DNA from: RGIG5612 sp045627365
GTDB lineage: Bacteria; Bacillota; Clostridia; Lachnospirales; Lachnospiraceae
NCBI GenBank assembly: GCA_045627365.1
Contig: JAZQNN010000016.1
Span: 1-64,000, forward strand
Direction of reading: 5' to 3'
DNA length: 64,000 bases
The notes beneath the pieces were generated by a model. It saw only the letters and a list, made by a program, of their open reading frames with translations. It was not told the origin of the DNA and searched no databases. Positions 33,832-42,528 of this stretch are shown here, piece by piece (position 1 is the stretch's first letter; each line of letters starts with the position of its first letter). The position numbers were made by a program, and so were the translations under genes.

Positions 33832-34721
33832 GCGGCGAAGTTATGACAGACATTCATGGCAAACCAGTTAAAGCCAAGAAGTCATCAATGTTCAAACAGG
33901 TTATGGGCCGCCTTTTCAAGAGCCCCGTTGCGGTTGTGGGATTGATCATTATTCTCATTATCATTCTTGCCGCGATACTGGCACCACTTCTGGCTCCGTA
34001 TGATCCTACTTTCATGGATTATTCAGCGCTGAAAGCAAAGCCGAACGCACAGCATATTCTGGGATGTGACCATCTGGGACGTGATATATTAAGCCGTCTT
34101 CTCTGGGGCGGAAGATATTCACTTTCACTTGGTTTCCTGGCAGCAATGATCGGCCTTGTACTTGGAGTTTTCTTCGGATGCTTGGTCGGATATAAGGGCG
34201 GAGCGGTTGATAATATCGCGATGCGTATCTGTGACGTATGGCAGTCTATCCCGGGCATGCTGCTTGCTATTCTTATTTCAACGGCACTGGGAACAGGATT
34301 TTTCAATACGTTGTTTGCGATGGTACTCGGTGCCATACCGGGTTCTACACGTAATACTAGAGCAATGTGCCTGAAGGAACGTGAGATGGAGTACCTTGAG
34401 GCAGCTAAGGCGATGAACTGCTCAACAGGCAAGATAGTATTCAGACATATGATGCCGAATATTATCGCTTTCAAGATCGTTGGTACCACAGGTAACATCG
34501 GTGCAACGATCATGCAGGCATCAAGCCTTTCATTCATTGGTTTAGGTATGGGAACTGAGATCCCTGAATGGGGTGCTATGTGCGCAAATGCAAGAAACTA
34601 CATCCTGCAGTATCCGCATATGATCCTTGTTCCGGGCCTTATGATCGTTGTTACGGTTCTGGCATTCAACCTGTTCGGCGACGGACTTCGTGATGCTATG
34701 GATCCGAAGCTTAAAGACTGA
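33828..34721 (+). CDS. Dpp/Opp-type ABC permease C (importer 1)
   Basis: 297 aa with about six helices. It has the OppC_N region (VMGRLFKSPVAVVGLIIILI), HILGCDHLGRDILSRLLWGG and the EAA loop (YLEAAKAMNCSTGKIVFRHM), all typical of DppC. Translationally coupled to permease B; 14 bp before the first ATPase gene. Confidence 0.92.
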   Translation: MSGEVMTDIHGKPVKAKKSSMFKQVMGRLFKSPVAVVGLIIILIIILAAILAPLLAPYDPTFMDYSALKAKPNAQHILGCDHLGRDILSRLLWGGRYSLSLGFLAAMIGLVLGVFFGCLVGYKGGAVDNIAMRICDVWQSIPGMLLAILISTALGTGFFNTLFAMVLGAIPGSTRNTRAMCLKEREMEYLEAAKAMNCSTGKIVFRHMMPNIIAFKIVGTTGNIGATIMQASSLSFIGLGMGTEIPEWGAMCANARNYILQYPHMILVPGLMIVVTVLAFNLFGDGLRDAMDPKLKD

Positions 34722-34735
34722 TAGGAGGTAAAAAG

Positions 34736-35716
34736 ATGGGTGAAGAATTCTTAAATGTAAAAGACTTAACTATCTATTATACCTCTGCAGGTAAGATCGT
34801 TAAGGCAGTTAACGGCGTTAGCTTCAAACTTGATAAAGGCCGCACACTCGGTCTTGTAGGTGAGACAGGCGCCGGCAAAACAACAATCGCAAAATCAATT
34901 ATCAGTATTCTGCCGGATCCGCCAGCCAAGATCATGGGCGGCGAGATCATATTTGAAGGCAGAGATATTCTGCAGCTTCCTGAGGATGAGCTCCTTAAGA
35001 TCAGAGGCAATAAGATTGCCATGATCTTCCAGGATCCTATGACAGCTCTTAACCCGACAATGACCGTCGGCGATCAGATTGCCGAGGTTATCGGACTTCA
35101 TAATGAAAATATGCACAAGAGCGAAGTCGCTCAGAAAGCTATGGACATGCTGGAGATGGTTGGTATTCCTGCGATGAGATATAAGGAATATCCGCATCAG
35201 TTCTCAGGTGGAATGAAGCAGAGAGTTGTCATCGCAATGGCACTTGCATGCAACCCTGCACTTCTTCTTGCGGACGAACCGACAACTGCGCTGGATGTTA
35301 CTATCCAGGCTCAGGTCCTTGAGATGATGATGGATCTGAAGGAGAAGCTTCAGACATCCATGATCCTTATCACACATGATCTGGGTGTTGTTGCAGAGAC
35401 CTGCGATGACGTAGCAGTTATTTACGCAGGCGAGATCGTTGAATACGGTTCTAAGGACAGAGTATTCCGTAATCCTCAGCATCCGTATACAATCGGACTG
35501 TTCGGCTCACTGCCGAAACTAAATGACAATTCCAAGAGGCTTAGTCCAATTAATGGACTTCCGCCAGATCCTACGAACCTTCCGGAAGGCTGCAAGTTCT
35601 CACCGCGTTGTCCTGAGGGATGCGATGAGTGCAAATGCGGCGATTCACCGGTTATGGTTGAGATTGAGCCCGGACATTTTGTTCGCTGCTTAAAGTGCGG
35701 AAAGGTTGGTGAATAA
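34736..35716 (+). CDS. Dpp/Opp-type ABC ATPase D (importer 1)
   Basis: 326 aa with Walker A GETGAGKTT (about 41), canonical-type signature FSGGMKQ, Walker B LLLADEPTTALD and the C-terminal oligopeptide-transporter extension with four Cys (CKFSPRCPEGCDECKC), where members bind an iron-sulfur cluster. It works with the F ATPase encoded next to energise the permeases. Confidence 0.93.
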   Translation: MGEEFLNVKDLTIYYTSAGKIVKAVNGVSFKLDKGRTLGLVGETGAGKTTIAKSIISILPDPPAKIMGGEIIFEGRDILQLPEDELLKIRGNKIAMIFQDPMTALNPTMTVGDQIAEVIGLHNENMHKSEVAQKAMDMLEMVGIPAMRYKEYPHQFSGGMKQRVVIAMALACNPALLLADEPTTALDVTIQAQVLEMMMDLKEKLQTSMILITHDLGVVAETCDDVAVIYAGEIVEYGSKDRVFRNPQHPYTIGLFGSLPKLNDNSKRLSPINGLPPDPTNLPEGCKFSPRCPEGCDECKCGDSPVMVEIEPGHFVRCLKCGKVGE

Positions 35717-35717
35717 T

Positions 35718-36665
35718 ATGGCATTTGTAGAAGTTGATCATCTGAAAAAATATTTCCAGGTAGGTGCCGGAACCAACCACGCTGTTGATGATGTAACATT
35801 CAACATCGAACGCGGCCACACAATGGGTATCGTTGGTGAGTCAGGCTGTGGCAAATCCACACTTGGCCGTTCAATTATCCGTCTTCTTGATCCGACTGAC
35901 GGTCATGTAAGATTCAATGGCAAGGACATCACAAATATCCAGGGCAAAGAGCTCAGAGCTCTTCGTGAGGAAGTAAGTATTATCTTCCAGGATCCTTACT
36001 CAAGCCTTAACCCACGTAGATGCGTTGAGCAGACAATACGTGAGCCGCTTGAAGAGTCCAGAAAATACAGCAAGGCTGAGATCGCTGAAAAGACCGATGA
36101 TCTTATGAATCTTGTAGGTATTGAAGAGCGTCTTAGACTGTCATACCCTCATGAGATGGACGGCGGACGCCGCCAGAGAGTTGGTATCGCAAGAGCACTT
36201 GCTCTTGAACCTTCTTTCGTTATGTGCGATGAGCCGGTATCAGCACTTGACGTATCCATTCAGGCTCAGGTTCTTAACCTTCTGATGGATCTTCAGGAGA
36301 AGATGGAACTGACATACATGTTCGTTACTCACGATCTGTCAGTAGTACGCCATATTTCTGATGATATCTGCGTTATGTATCTTGGTCAGCTGGTTGAGAC
36401 ATGTCCTTCTAAGGAACTTTTCCTTAGACCGCTCCATCCTTACACCAAGGCTTTGCTTTCAGCAATTCCTTCGATCGACCTTGATCATCCGATGCAGAGA
36501 GTACAGCTCAAGGGTGAGATCACAACAGCAATCAATCCGAAGCCGGGATGCAGATTTGCACCTAGATGCCCGTATGCTACTGAGGCTTGCTATGAGCCGC
36601 AGGAGCTTCGTGAGATCGAGCCGGGCCACTTCGTATCTTGCTGCAGAGTTGAAGAGATCAATTAA
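35718..36665 (+). CDS. Dpp/Opp-type ABC ATPase F (importer 1), variant signature
   Basis: 315 aa from ATG 35718, the first ATG after the upstream stop. Walker A GESGCGKST and Walker B FVMCDEPVSALD are normal, but the signature is MDGGRRQ instead of FSGGQRQ, so the Ser that contacts ATP is Asp. The same change occurs in the F subunit of importer 2 here and is known in a Clostridial DppF subgroup. The C-terminal Cys cluster (CRFAPRCPYATEAC) is present. A terminator follows at 36690. Confidence 0.92.
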   Translation: MAFVEVDHLKKYFQVGAGTNHAVDDVTFNIERGHTMGIVGESGCGKSTLGRSIIRLLDPTDGHVRFNGKDITNIQGKELRALREEVSIIFQDPYSSLNPRRCVEQTIREPLEESRKYSKAEIAEKTDDLMNLVGIEERLRLSYPHEMDGGRRQRVGIARALALEPSFVMCDEPVSALDVSIQAQVLNLLMDLQEKMELTYMFVTHDLSVVRHISDDICVMYLGQLVETCPSKELFLRPLHPYTKALLSAIPSIDLDHPMQRVQLKGEITTAINPKPGCRFAPRCPYATEACYEPQELREIEPGHFVSCCRVEEIN

Positions 36666-36689
36666 TAAAGTATCTCTCGGAAATTTAGT

Positions 36690-36713
36690 GGGGCGGCATA
36701 AGCCGCCCCTTTC
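36690..36713 (+). terminator. Terminator of the first dpp-like operon
   Basis: GGGGCGGC (36690-36697) and GCCGCCCC (36702-36709) with loop ATAA, followed by TTTC. Strong GC stem, short T run. Confidence 0.75.
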
Positions 36714-36775
36714 TGCTTCGTAAGATGTCAGGCAATGCGCTTGCAAGAGGCATCATGGAGCAGTAGAATAAACAT

Positions 36776-37492
36776 ATGGGTATTTTTAAAAAGAAACACG
36801 ATATTGAAGATATATACGGAGTAAAGAGCTCAACCTGGCTTGAGAAGAAAGCACAGGAAGCTATGGGCGAAGATGTCCCGGAGACCGGATTCAGACACAG
36901 CAGGCAGTACCACGTTTATTTCCGCGGATATACCGAGCTGCGTGAAGTCAACGAGAAGGGGAGAGTAACGTTCAAGAGATATTACACGGCTCCATGGATG
37001 ATGTGTGATCTGATCGACAGAGACTACTGGCTGCTCAGGGTGATCTTTTTCCTGTGCGCGGCGATCGCGACGGCTCTGATGATAGGGATACTCATCAGAC
37101 CGATTCCATGCATGTCGGATTATGATACCAGCTGGATAGTTGCCATACCGGGATTCCCGGCGGTGATCTGCACCTGCATAGAGGTCATTCAGGTTCTGTC
37201 ATATGCAGTTGCACCGAGGAAGATGACGTTGGGTCAGTACACTCAGAAGACGGGCAGGATGAAGACATTTTCACTGATTTCCGGCATCGCCGGAGTCGTA
37301 TGTGGCCTTGATATGACCGTTTATGCTATTGTAGACGGCAGAGCATTTTGGGAAACTGTTATCTGCGCTGCGCTGATGATAGTTGCCGGAGTTCTGGTGG
37401 GCGCAATATTCTTCCTTGAGAAGAAAGTCCCATACAAAGAGGTTCCTAACGACACCAAGGTCCCGGAAGGGGATACCTACCTGATCGAGTAA
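36776..37492 (+). CDS. Hypothetical multi-pass membrane protein
   Basis: 238 aa, no family recognised. The soluble N-terminal part (about 1-80; MGIFKKKHDIEDIYG, charged) is followed by about four hydrophobic segments (about 84-106, 118-142, 163-185, 192-213) and a short polar tail. A conspicuous KRYYTAPWMMCDLIDRDYW block precedes the first helix. It is a single gene between two terminators; the ATG is preceded only by a weak RBS (GGAGCAG). Nothing in the context fixes its role. Confidence 0.7.
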   Translation: MGIFKKKHDIEDIYGVKSSTWLEKKAQEAMGEDVPETGFRHSRQYHVYFRGYTELREVNEKGRVTFKRYYTAPWMMCDLIDRDYWLLRVIFFLCAAIATALMIGILIRPIPCMSDYDTSWIVAIPGFPAVICTCIEVIQVLSYAVAPRKMTLGQYTQKTGRMKTFSLISGIAGVVCGLDMTVYAIVDGRAFWETVICAALMIVAGVLVGAIFFLEKKVPYKEVPNDTKVPEGDTYLIE

Positions 37493-37519
37493 ATAACCAA
37501 TTAAATAGGCTTATATAAA

Positions 37520-37550
37520 AAAAGCTGCCACAGAAATTGTGGCAGCTTTT
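37520..37550. terminator. Bidirectional terminator
   Basis: AAAAGCTGCCACA (37520-37532) and TGTGGCAGCTTTT (37538-37550) form a 13-bp stem with A and T tails between the convergent membrane-protein and MFS genes. Confidence 0.92.
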
Positions 37551-37584
37551 TCTTCAGTGAAAACTAATACAAAAAATGGAGAAT

Positions 37585-39129
37585 CTAGAATGTTTTTCTA
37601 TCCTTTTTGAATAGAATAACCGTAAGCAGTATTATCACCATTCCTGAAAAGAATGTAATAATTGAAATAAGTCTGAAAACATCCGCGCCCGCACTTCTTA
37701 AGTTCAGGACAGCCTGATCAAAGAGCTCCAGCTGAGCTCCCGGGATAGTAGAGCGAAGAGCAGCGAGCCTATCCGCGCTCTTAAGCGTATCAGGCGCGAT
37801 CAGATCGTTGAGCTGGCTTTTGCTCAAAGCCATCTCAAGCGCCTTAGGAACGTTGCTCGAGATGGAATATCTTGAGTTGAAATAAACGGTATTTACAGCG
37901 CTGATCAGTGTGGAGCCAAGTGTAGTCGAGAAGGAAATAAGCGAGGCAGCAATTCCGACTCTTTCAGCCGGAATGGTCAGTTGCATATAGGGCTGCAGGG
38001 AAATGCTCTGGCAGCATGTTGCCAGTCCGTAAACGATCATAACCAGATAGATAAAAATCAGTTTCGTCGATGTTCCCCAGGTGCTTGACAGGGCGCCTGC
38101 AAGTGCGATAAGCGCGCCGCAGCCAAGGAATGCGAGCTTGTACCTTTTAAGCTTCTTGGAGACCCAGATCCCCAGGAAGGTCGGCAGAACGAAATAAAGT
38201 ATATTTTTCGGAAGCGCAAGCGTTGAACTTACAGTTGAAGATACACCGAGCGCGACCTGACCGTAGAAGACAAGGTATCCTGAGCACAGGTTTACCATCG
38301 GCGCGATCAGAAAGCCGCACAAAAATGACAGGCAGAAGTTCTTATCTGTAAATATCGCCAGATCCAGGAGTGGATCGGATATATGCTTTTCGTGACGTAA
38401 AAAAACAATAAATGAAGCCGCGATCAAAATGATGAGTACACCGCTTATCCATGATAACCATGCGAAAAGAGTTCCGGCGAAATTGCAAAGGGCTACGATC
38501 GCTCCGAGACATATAGCCATAAGCGCAACGCCGGCCCAGTCGAGATTTCCCTTAGGACGGGCAGGCTCCTGATAGCCGTATTCGATCAGGATCAGTGCGG
38601 CAAGCAATATCGGAATGAATATGAAGAACATCGAGCATGCTCCGAAAAGGTCCGTGATGACACCGGAAAATAATATCCCGGCAAGAAGCGATACGCCGGT
38701 TATGGCGCCGAAGTAGCCGTAGTATTTCGGCCTCTCCTCGGCAGTTGTGATATCGCTGACGATAGCCAAAGGGATCGCGTACATAAAACCGGTGATAAAC
38801 GACGATGTCAGATAAAGTATAGAGAACAGGAGCGGAGTGGTTTTGATCCCGCAAAGGAACATCAAAATCAATCGGGCAGTTCCGGTTATCCTGAACAGAC
38901 GCTTGCGGCCGATCATATCGCATAATTTGCCGCCGACCGGTGTGGAAATGCACGACATTGCGATCGATATTGCTCCGAACAATGCGTAGTATGGCATCAG
39001 CCCGTACTGACTCAGCATGGACGGATACATGACCGGCAAAGCGAAGGTGTAAAGCATGCTGTACAGATAAAGAACGCACACTCCGACTTTGGCAAATCTG
39101 CTTTTTTCTTTTACATTATAGTGTGTCAT
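37585..39129 (-). CDS. MFS transporter (DHA2/EmrB-like, about 14 helices)
   Basis: 514 aa, longer than 12-helix MFS proteins and consistent with 14 helices. MFS motif A appears as GGKLCDMIGRKR after helix 2, and VGIAASLISFSTTLGSTL resembles motif C-like helices of drug-proton antiporters. It is divergent from the TetR gene at 39230, the classic arrangement of a TetR-controlled efflux pump. It could also move a substrate or product of the neighbouring catabolic cluster. Confidence 0.88.
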   Translation of the reverse strand: MTHYNVKEKSRFAKVGVCVLYLYSMLYTFALPVMYPSMLSQYGLMPYYALFGAISIAMSCISTPVGGKLCDMIGRKRLFRITGTARLILMFLCGIKTTPLLFSILYLTSSFITGFMYAIPLAIVSDITTAEERPKYYGYFGAITGVSLLAGILFSGVITDLFGACSMFFIFIPILLAALILIEYGYQEPARPKGNLDWAGVALMAICLGAIVALCNFAGTLFAWLSWISGVLIILIAASFIVFLRHEKHISDPLLDLAIFTDKNFCLSFLCGFLIAPMVNLCSGYLVFYGQVALGVSSTVSSTLALPKNILYFVLPTFLGIWVSKKLKRYKLAFLGCGALIALAGALSSTWGTSTKLIFIYLVMIVYGLATCCQSISLQPYMQLTIPAERVGIAASLISFSTTLGSTLISAVNTVYFNSRYSISSNVPKALEMALSKSQLNDLIAPDTLKSADRLAALRSTIPGAQLELFDQAVLNLRSAGADVFRLISIITFFSGMVIILLTVILFKKDRKTF

Positions 39130-39156
39130 TATGTTACCTCCGAATGACCTGTGGAT

Positions 39157-39185
39157 TTGACAAAACGTGCCCCAAAAGTTAAAAT
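39157..39185 (+). promoter_or_regulatory. Promoter of the tetR-like gene
   Basis: TTGACA at 39157-39162, a 17-bp spacer and TAAAAT at 39180-39185, ahead of the TetR gene. The divergent MFS start is only 27 bp away, so a regulator bound here could control both. Confidence 0.65.
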
Positions 39186-39229
39186 AACAGCGACTTGTGT
39201 GATTAAAATCAAACTTGGAGACGTAGTAA

Positions 39230-39883
39230 ATGGATAATCAAACATCAGGTTCAGCGAATACTCATACATCGTCCAAAGAGGCCCCGGTAAGTCAGAAGCC
39301 TGACCTGCGCAAGCAGAAGACCAGGAAAGCTTTGGAGAATGCTTTTTTTGAGCTGAGCGAAACCAAATGGATAGAGGACATCACGGTAGGCGATATCTGC
39401 GAGAAAGCAATGATACGCCGCGCGACCTTCTATCAACATTTTGCCGACAAGTATGAGTTCTTCGCATATGTGATGAACAACATCCAGCGCAACACTAATC
39501 TGGAGCAGAACGCAGATCCCAGAGATATCACGATGGCTGAGTATTGCGTCAATATCTGCCGCAGTTATTTCAACAACTTCGCGGAGCATCCAAAGATGGT
39601 CAAGCGTCTTGTCAACAGCAAATCCAGGCAGCCGTACTCAGATATCCTTGTTGCGCAGATCAGAAATGCGATCATCACCAAAGCTGCTTACGATAAAGAG
39701 AAGGGGATCGAGTCAGTTGTTGATATCGATGTTCTGAGCTGCTTTATTGCGGGAGCGATACCGACGGCGATGACTCATTTCGAGATGAGACCGAATAATA
39801 CGATAAGTAACGACGAGTTCATCGATCAGCTGAGGATCATTTTTGAACGGATCTGCGAAGTCAAAACGACAGAAAAAGAGTAA
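39230..39883 (+). CDS. TetR-family transcriptional regulator
   Basis: 217 aa. After a polar N-terminal extension of about 28 residues, the TetR helix-turn-helix lies at about 40-75 (ITVGDICEKAMIRRATFYQHFADKYEFF); the remainder is a helical ligand-binding and dimer domain with no recognised ligand. It is divergent from the MFS gene and close to the SDR and catabolic cluster, so it may repress one or both in response to a substrate. The paired palindromes at 40747-40790 are candidate operators. Confidence 0.88.
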   Translation: MDNQTSGSANTHTSSKEAPVSQKPDLRKQKTRKALENAFFELSETKWIEDITVGDICEKAMIRRATFYQHFADKYEFFAYVMNNIQRNTNLEQNADPRDITMAEYCVNICRSYFNNFAEHPKMVKRLVNSKSRQPYSDILVAQIRNAIITKAAYDKEKGIESVVDIDVLSCFIAGAIPTAMTHFEMRPNNTISNDEFIDQLRIIFERICEVKTTEKE

Positions 39884-39884
39884 T

Positions 39885-39920
39885 AAAAAAACTGTGCGGC
39901 ATAGACCGCACAGTTTTTTG
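39885..39920. terminator. Bidirectional terminator
   Basis: ACTGTGCGG (39891-39899) and CCGCACAGT (39906-39914) with flanking A6 and T6 runs, between the convergent tetR-like and SDR genes. Confidence 0.92.
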
Positions 39921-39924
39921 CTTT

Positions 39925-40662
39925 TTAGGTGTACATACCGCCGTTCACCGGCAATTCAATTCCGGTTATGAATCTGGAATCGTCCGTCGACAGGAAGTAG
40001 ACAGCGCTTGCCAATTCATCAGGTGTTCCGCGTCTGTGCATTGGAATAAGACGCAGCATTGCATTAGTCAGTTCATCAGGAATACCTGCCATCATTTCTG
40101 TCTCAATAAAACATGGAGAAACGGCATTTACCGTGATTCCCTTGGCAGCCAGTTCACGCGCAAGTGACTTGGTAAGGCCTAAAATAGCGGCTTTGGACGC
40201 GGAGTAGTTGGTCTGACCGATATTTCCGTGCGCTGAGGAAGAAGAAATATTAACGATCTTGCCGTAGCCCTGGTTGACCATAATAGGAACTACTTCTTTA
40301 AGACAGTTATAAGTGCCGTTAAGATTGGTATCAAGCACCTTTCTCCATGTTTCATCGTTCATTTTTGTAAAAATTGCATCGCGGCAGATTCCTGCGTTAT
40401 TTACGAGGATATCGATCCATCCGAATTGATCATATACCTGCTTGATGCATTCGCAAACGTTTTCTCTGTTTGATATATCGCACTTCAAAGCAATAACATT
40501 ACCGTCAGTGTATTTGGCGGCGAGCGCCTTGGCTGCATCTATGTCATAGTCAAGGATCGCAATACCGGACGCACCTTCTATAGCAAAACGTCTGACTATT
40601 GCCGCTCCGATTCCTTTGGCACCGCCGGTAACAATGGCAAATTTGCCGTTTAGATTACTCAT
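39925..40662 (-). CDS. FabG-like short-chain dehydrogenase
   Basis: 245-aa classical SDR with TGGAKGIG (about 10-17), NNAG, catalytic Ser in NISSSSAHG and YxxxK in YSASK, ending with the FabG-like ITGIELPVNGGM. It would reduce or oxidise a 3-keto/3-hydroxy compound. RBS AGGAGGT. It is divergent from the catabolic operon and shares its control region with the two palindromes, so it is likely to be part of the same pathway, perhaps making the beta-keto acid used by the BKACE. Acyl-carrier-protein reduction in fatty acid synthesis is less likely, as no fab genes are near. Confidence 0.85.
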   Translation of the reverse strand: MSNLNGKFAIVTGGAKGIGAAIVRRFAIEGASGIAILDYDIDAAKALAAKYTDGNVIALKCDISNRENVCECIKQVYDQFGWIDILVNNAGICRDAIFTKMNDETWRKVLDTNLNGTYNCLKEVVPIMVNQGYGKIVNISSSSAHGNIGQTNYSASKAAILGLTKSLARELAAKGITVNAVSPCFIETEMMAGIPDELTNAMLRLIPMHRRGTPDELASAVYFLSTDDSRFITGIELPVNGGMYT

Positions 40663-40746
40663 TTTTACCTCCTTATCAACCTAAATTGATTCATCAAAAA
40701 TTGTATGACAACGCTTCAGACGGCACAACGTACAGTGCGGCGCAAG

Positions 40747-40790
40747 TGTCAAATAATTGACAGTTTTTGCGCTTTGTCAATTAATTGACG
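40747..40790. promoter_or_regulatory. Two tandem 16-bp palindromes (candidate operators)
   Basis: TGTCAAATAATTGACA at 40747-40762 and TGTCAATTAATTGACG at 40775-40790 are near-identical palindromes with centres 28 bp apart. They lie in the 228-bp region between the divergent SDR and cyclase genes. Spacing of nearly three helical turns puts both sites on about the same face. TTGACA at 40757-40762 with ATTAAT 17 bp later may be a promoter buried in them. A TetR- or MarR-type dimer is the likely binder. Confidence 0.65.
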
Positions 40791-40890
40791 AGTCAAGTTT
40801 TTTGTGCGTTGTGTCTAGAATACGGAGGAAATACAATCATTATGTAGTTAAAACCAACAATTTTCGAATTGCGGAAAGGGACATTTATCT

Positions 40891-41667
40891 ATGAAGCTTA
40901 TTGACCTTAGTGTAACAACAGTATCGGATCTTCCTGTTGAGCCGGAAGGCCAGATCGCGAAGATCTACTACATCGATCACGGCAGTGATCTGTCGATCCA
41001 GTCAACCATCGACAGCTTCCCGGGAACGACCAGGGCAGACCTTCCGGGCGGATTCGGATGGGCATCGGAATTTGCTGCGTTTACCACTCACACGGGAACG
41101 CATATGGATGCGCCGCTTCACTATCATCCGACGATGAATAACGGAGAGCCTGCATGGTCAATAGATAAGATGCCGCTTGAATGGGGCATGGGCGACGGCG
41201 TTATGTTTGATTTTTCTGATAAGCCGGACGGATATATGCTGACCAGCGCTGATTATAAAGAATACCTTGATAAAGTCGGTTACACGCTGAAACCGGGCGA
41301 TATCGTTCTGGTTCATACCAATGCTCACGAAGCGTGGGGCACATCGGATTATTACAAAAAGGGCTGCGGCACCGGAAGAGAGGGAACTTTATGGCTTTCT
41401 GCTCAGGGCGTGCACCTTGTAGGAACAGACGCGTGGAGCTGGGATCCTCCACTTTATACAGAAGCAGAGCGTTTTGCCGAGACCAAGGATCCGAGCGTTA
41501 TCTGGGAAGGCCATAAAGCCGGAATGGAATGCATTTACTTCCAGATGGAGAAACTGGTCAACCTGGATAAACTGCCGCCTTTCGGATTCAAGTTCATCGG
41601 TTTCCCGATCAAGATCGACCGCGGTTCAGCCGGCTGGGTAAGACCGGTCGCAATCATAGAAGAATAA
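40891..41667 (+). CDS. Cyclase-family (kynurenine-formamidase-like) hydrolase
   Basis: 258-aa member of the metal-dependent cyclase family (PF04199). The defining motif HTGTHMDAPLHY (about 67-78) supplies the His and Asp metal ligands; further family blocks are LKPGDIVLVHTNAHEAW and LVGTDAWSWDPP. Members hydrolyse formamides, lactones or cyclic amides. It is first in an operon with a BKACE (18-bp gap), a CoA-transferase and an ABC importer, so it may open a ring or remove a formyl group from the imported substrate. Exact substrate unknown. Confidence 0.88.
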   Translation: MKLIDLSVTTVSDLPVEPEGQIAKIYYIDHGSDLSIQSTIDSFPGTTRADLPGGFGWASEFAAFTTHTGTHMDAPLHYHPTMNNGEPAWSIDKMPLEWGMGDGVMFDFSDKPDGYMLTSADYKEYLDKVGYTLKPGDIVLVHTNAHEAWGTSDYYKKGCGTGREGTLWLSAQGVHLVGTDAWSWDPPLYTEAERFAETKDPSVIWEGHKAGMECIYFQMEKLVNLDKLPPFGFKFIGFPIKIDRGSAGWVRPVAIIEE

Positions 41668-41685
41668 CAACAGGAGGCTGTAAAA

Positions 41686-42525
41686 ATGGCTAAAACTATT
41701 ATTTCCTGCGCTATGACAGGAACAGGAACTCCAAAAAGCAAGAATGGCGCACTTCCGACAACACCTCAGGAGATAGCTGAGGACGTTTACCGTGTATGGA
41801 AGGCAGGCGCTGCGATCGTTCACCTGCATATGCGTGATGATAACCAGTACCCGACTATGGATGCGGGCAGATTTGCTGAGACTATCAAGCTGATCCGTGC
41901 ATATGAGGACTGTGACATCATTATCAACTGCACATCTTCAGGCTCTGCAACTTTGGTTGCACCGGAGAAGAGAATGGAGCATTTCGTGTCCATTCCGGAT
42001 ATCGAGCTTGGCTCATTTGACGCCGGAACGATCAACTGGGACTGCATGGGAATATTCCTGAATGATCCGCCATTCCTCCAGAAGCTCTGCGAGTGCTACG
42101 ACAAATACAATGTTAAGCCGGAAATCGAGCTTTTTGACTCGGGAATGATCTCCAACATGAAATATTACATCGACAAAGGCATGATCAAAGGACCTGTATG
42201 GTGCCAGCTCGTCATGAACGTTCTGGGAGGCGCACCGGGAACAGTTGAGAACCTTGTCCATCTGGTAAATCAGCTTCCGAAGGACGCAATGTGGTCATGC
42301 ACAGGTATCGGCACATCTCATCTGCCGCTTATGTATGCAACGCTTGCACTCGGCGGACACCTTCGCGTGGGTCTTGAGGACAACCTTTACTATGCAAAGG
42401 GAGTTAAAGCTACCAACGAGATGCTCGTAGAAAGAGCAGTACGCGTTGTTAAGGAATATGGAAATGAGCCTGCAACCCCTGCCGAGGCCCGCCGGATGCT
42501 GGGTCTGCCGCAGCTTGTGAGGTAA
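41686..42525 (+). CDS. Beta-keto acid cleavage enzyme (BKACE, DUF849)
   Basis: 279 aa. It has the family start (TIISCAMTGTGTP), zinc-binding HLHMRDD at about 45-51 and EIELFDSGM, and ends within normal length. BKACE proteins cleave a beta-keto acid with acetyl-CoA to acetoacetate and a new acyl-CoA; known examples are Kce in lysine fermentation and dehydrocarnitine cleavage. Here the partners are a CaiB-type CoA-transferase, thiolases and a hydroxyacyl-CoA dehydrogenase; the lysine-pathway aminomutases are absent from the window. The beta-keto acid is not identifiable from sequence. RBS AGGAGG. Confidence 0.92.
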   Translation: MAKTIISCAMTGTGTPKSKNGALPTTPQEIAEDVYRVWKAGAAIVHLHMRDDNQYPTMDAGRFAETIKLIRAYEDCDIIINCTSSGSATLVAPEKRMEHFVSIPDIELGSFDAGTINWDCMGIFLNDPPFLQKLCECYDKYNVKPEIELFDSGMISNMKYYIDKGMIKGPVWCQLVMNVLGGAPGTVENLVHLVNQLPKDAMWSCTGIGTSHLPLMYATLALGGHLRVGLEDNLYYAKGVKATNEMLVERAVRVVKEYGNEPATPAEARRMLGLPQLVR

Positions 42526-42528
42526 GTT

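Noticed and set aside
39925..40662. Annotating the SDR as fatty-acid-synthesis fabG
   Set aside because: FabG-like sequence, but no other fab genes are near and it shares a control region with a catabolic operon.
40842..40847. ATG-TAG minimal frame after GGAGG (40824-40828) before the cyclase gene
   Set aside because: Spacing from the GGAGG is long and a one-codon frame in a promoter region is easily fortuitous.
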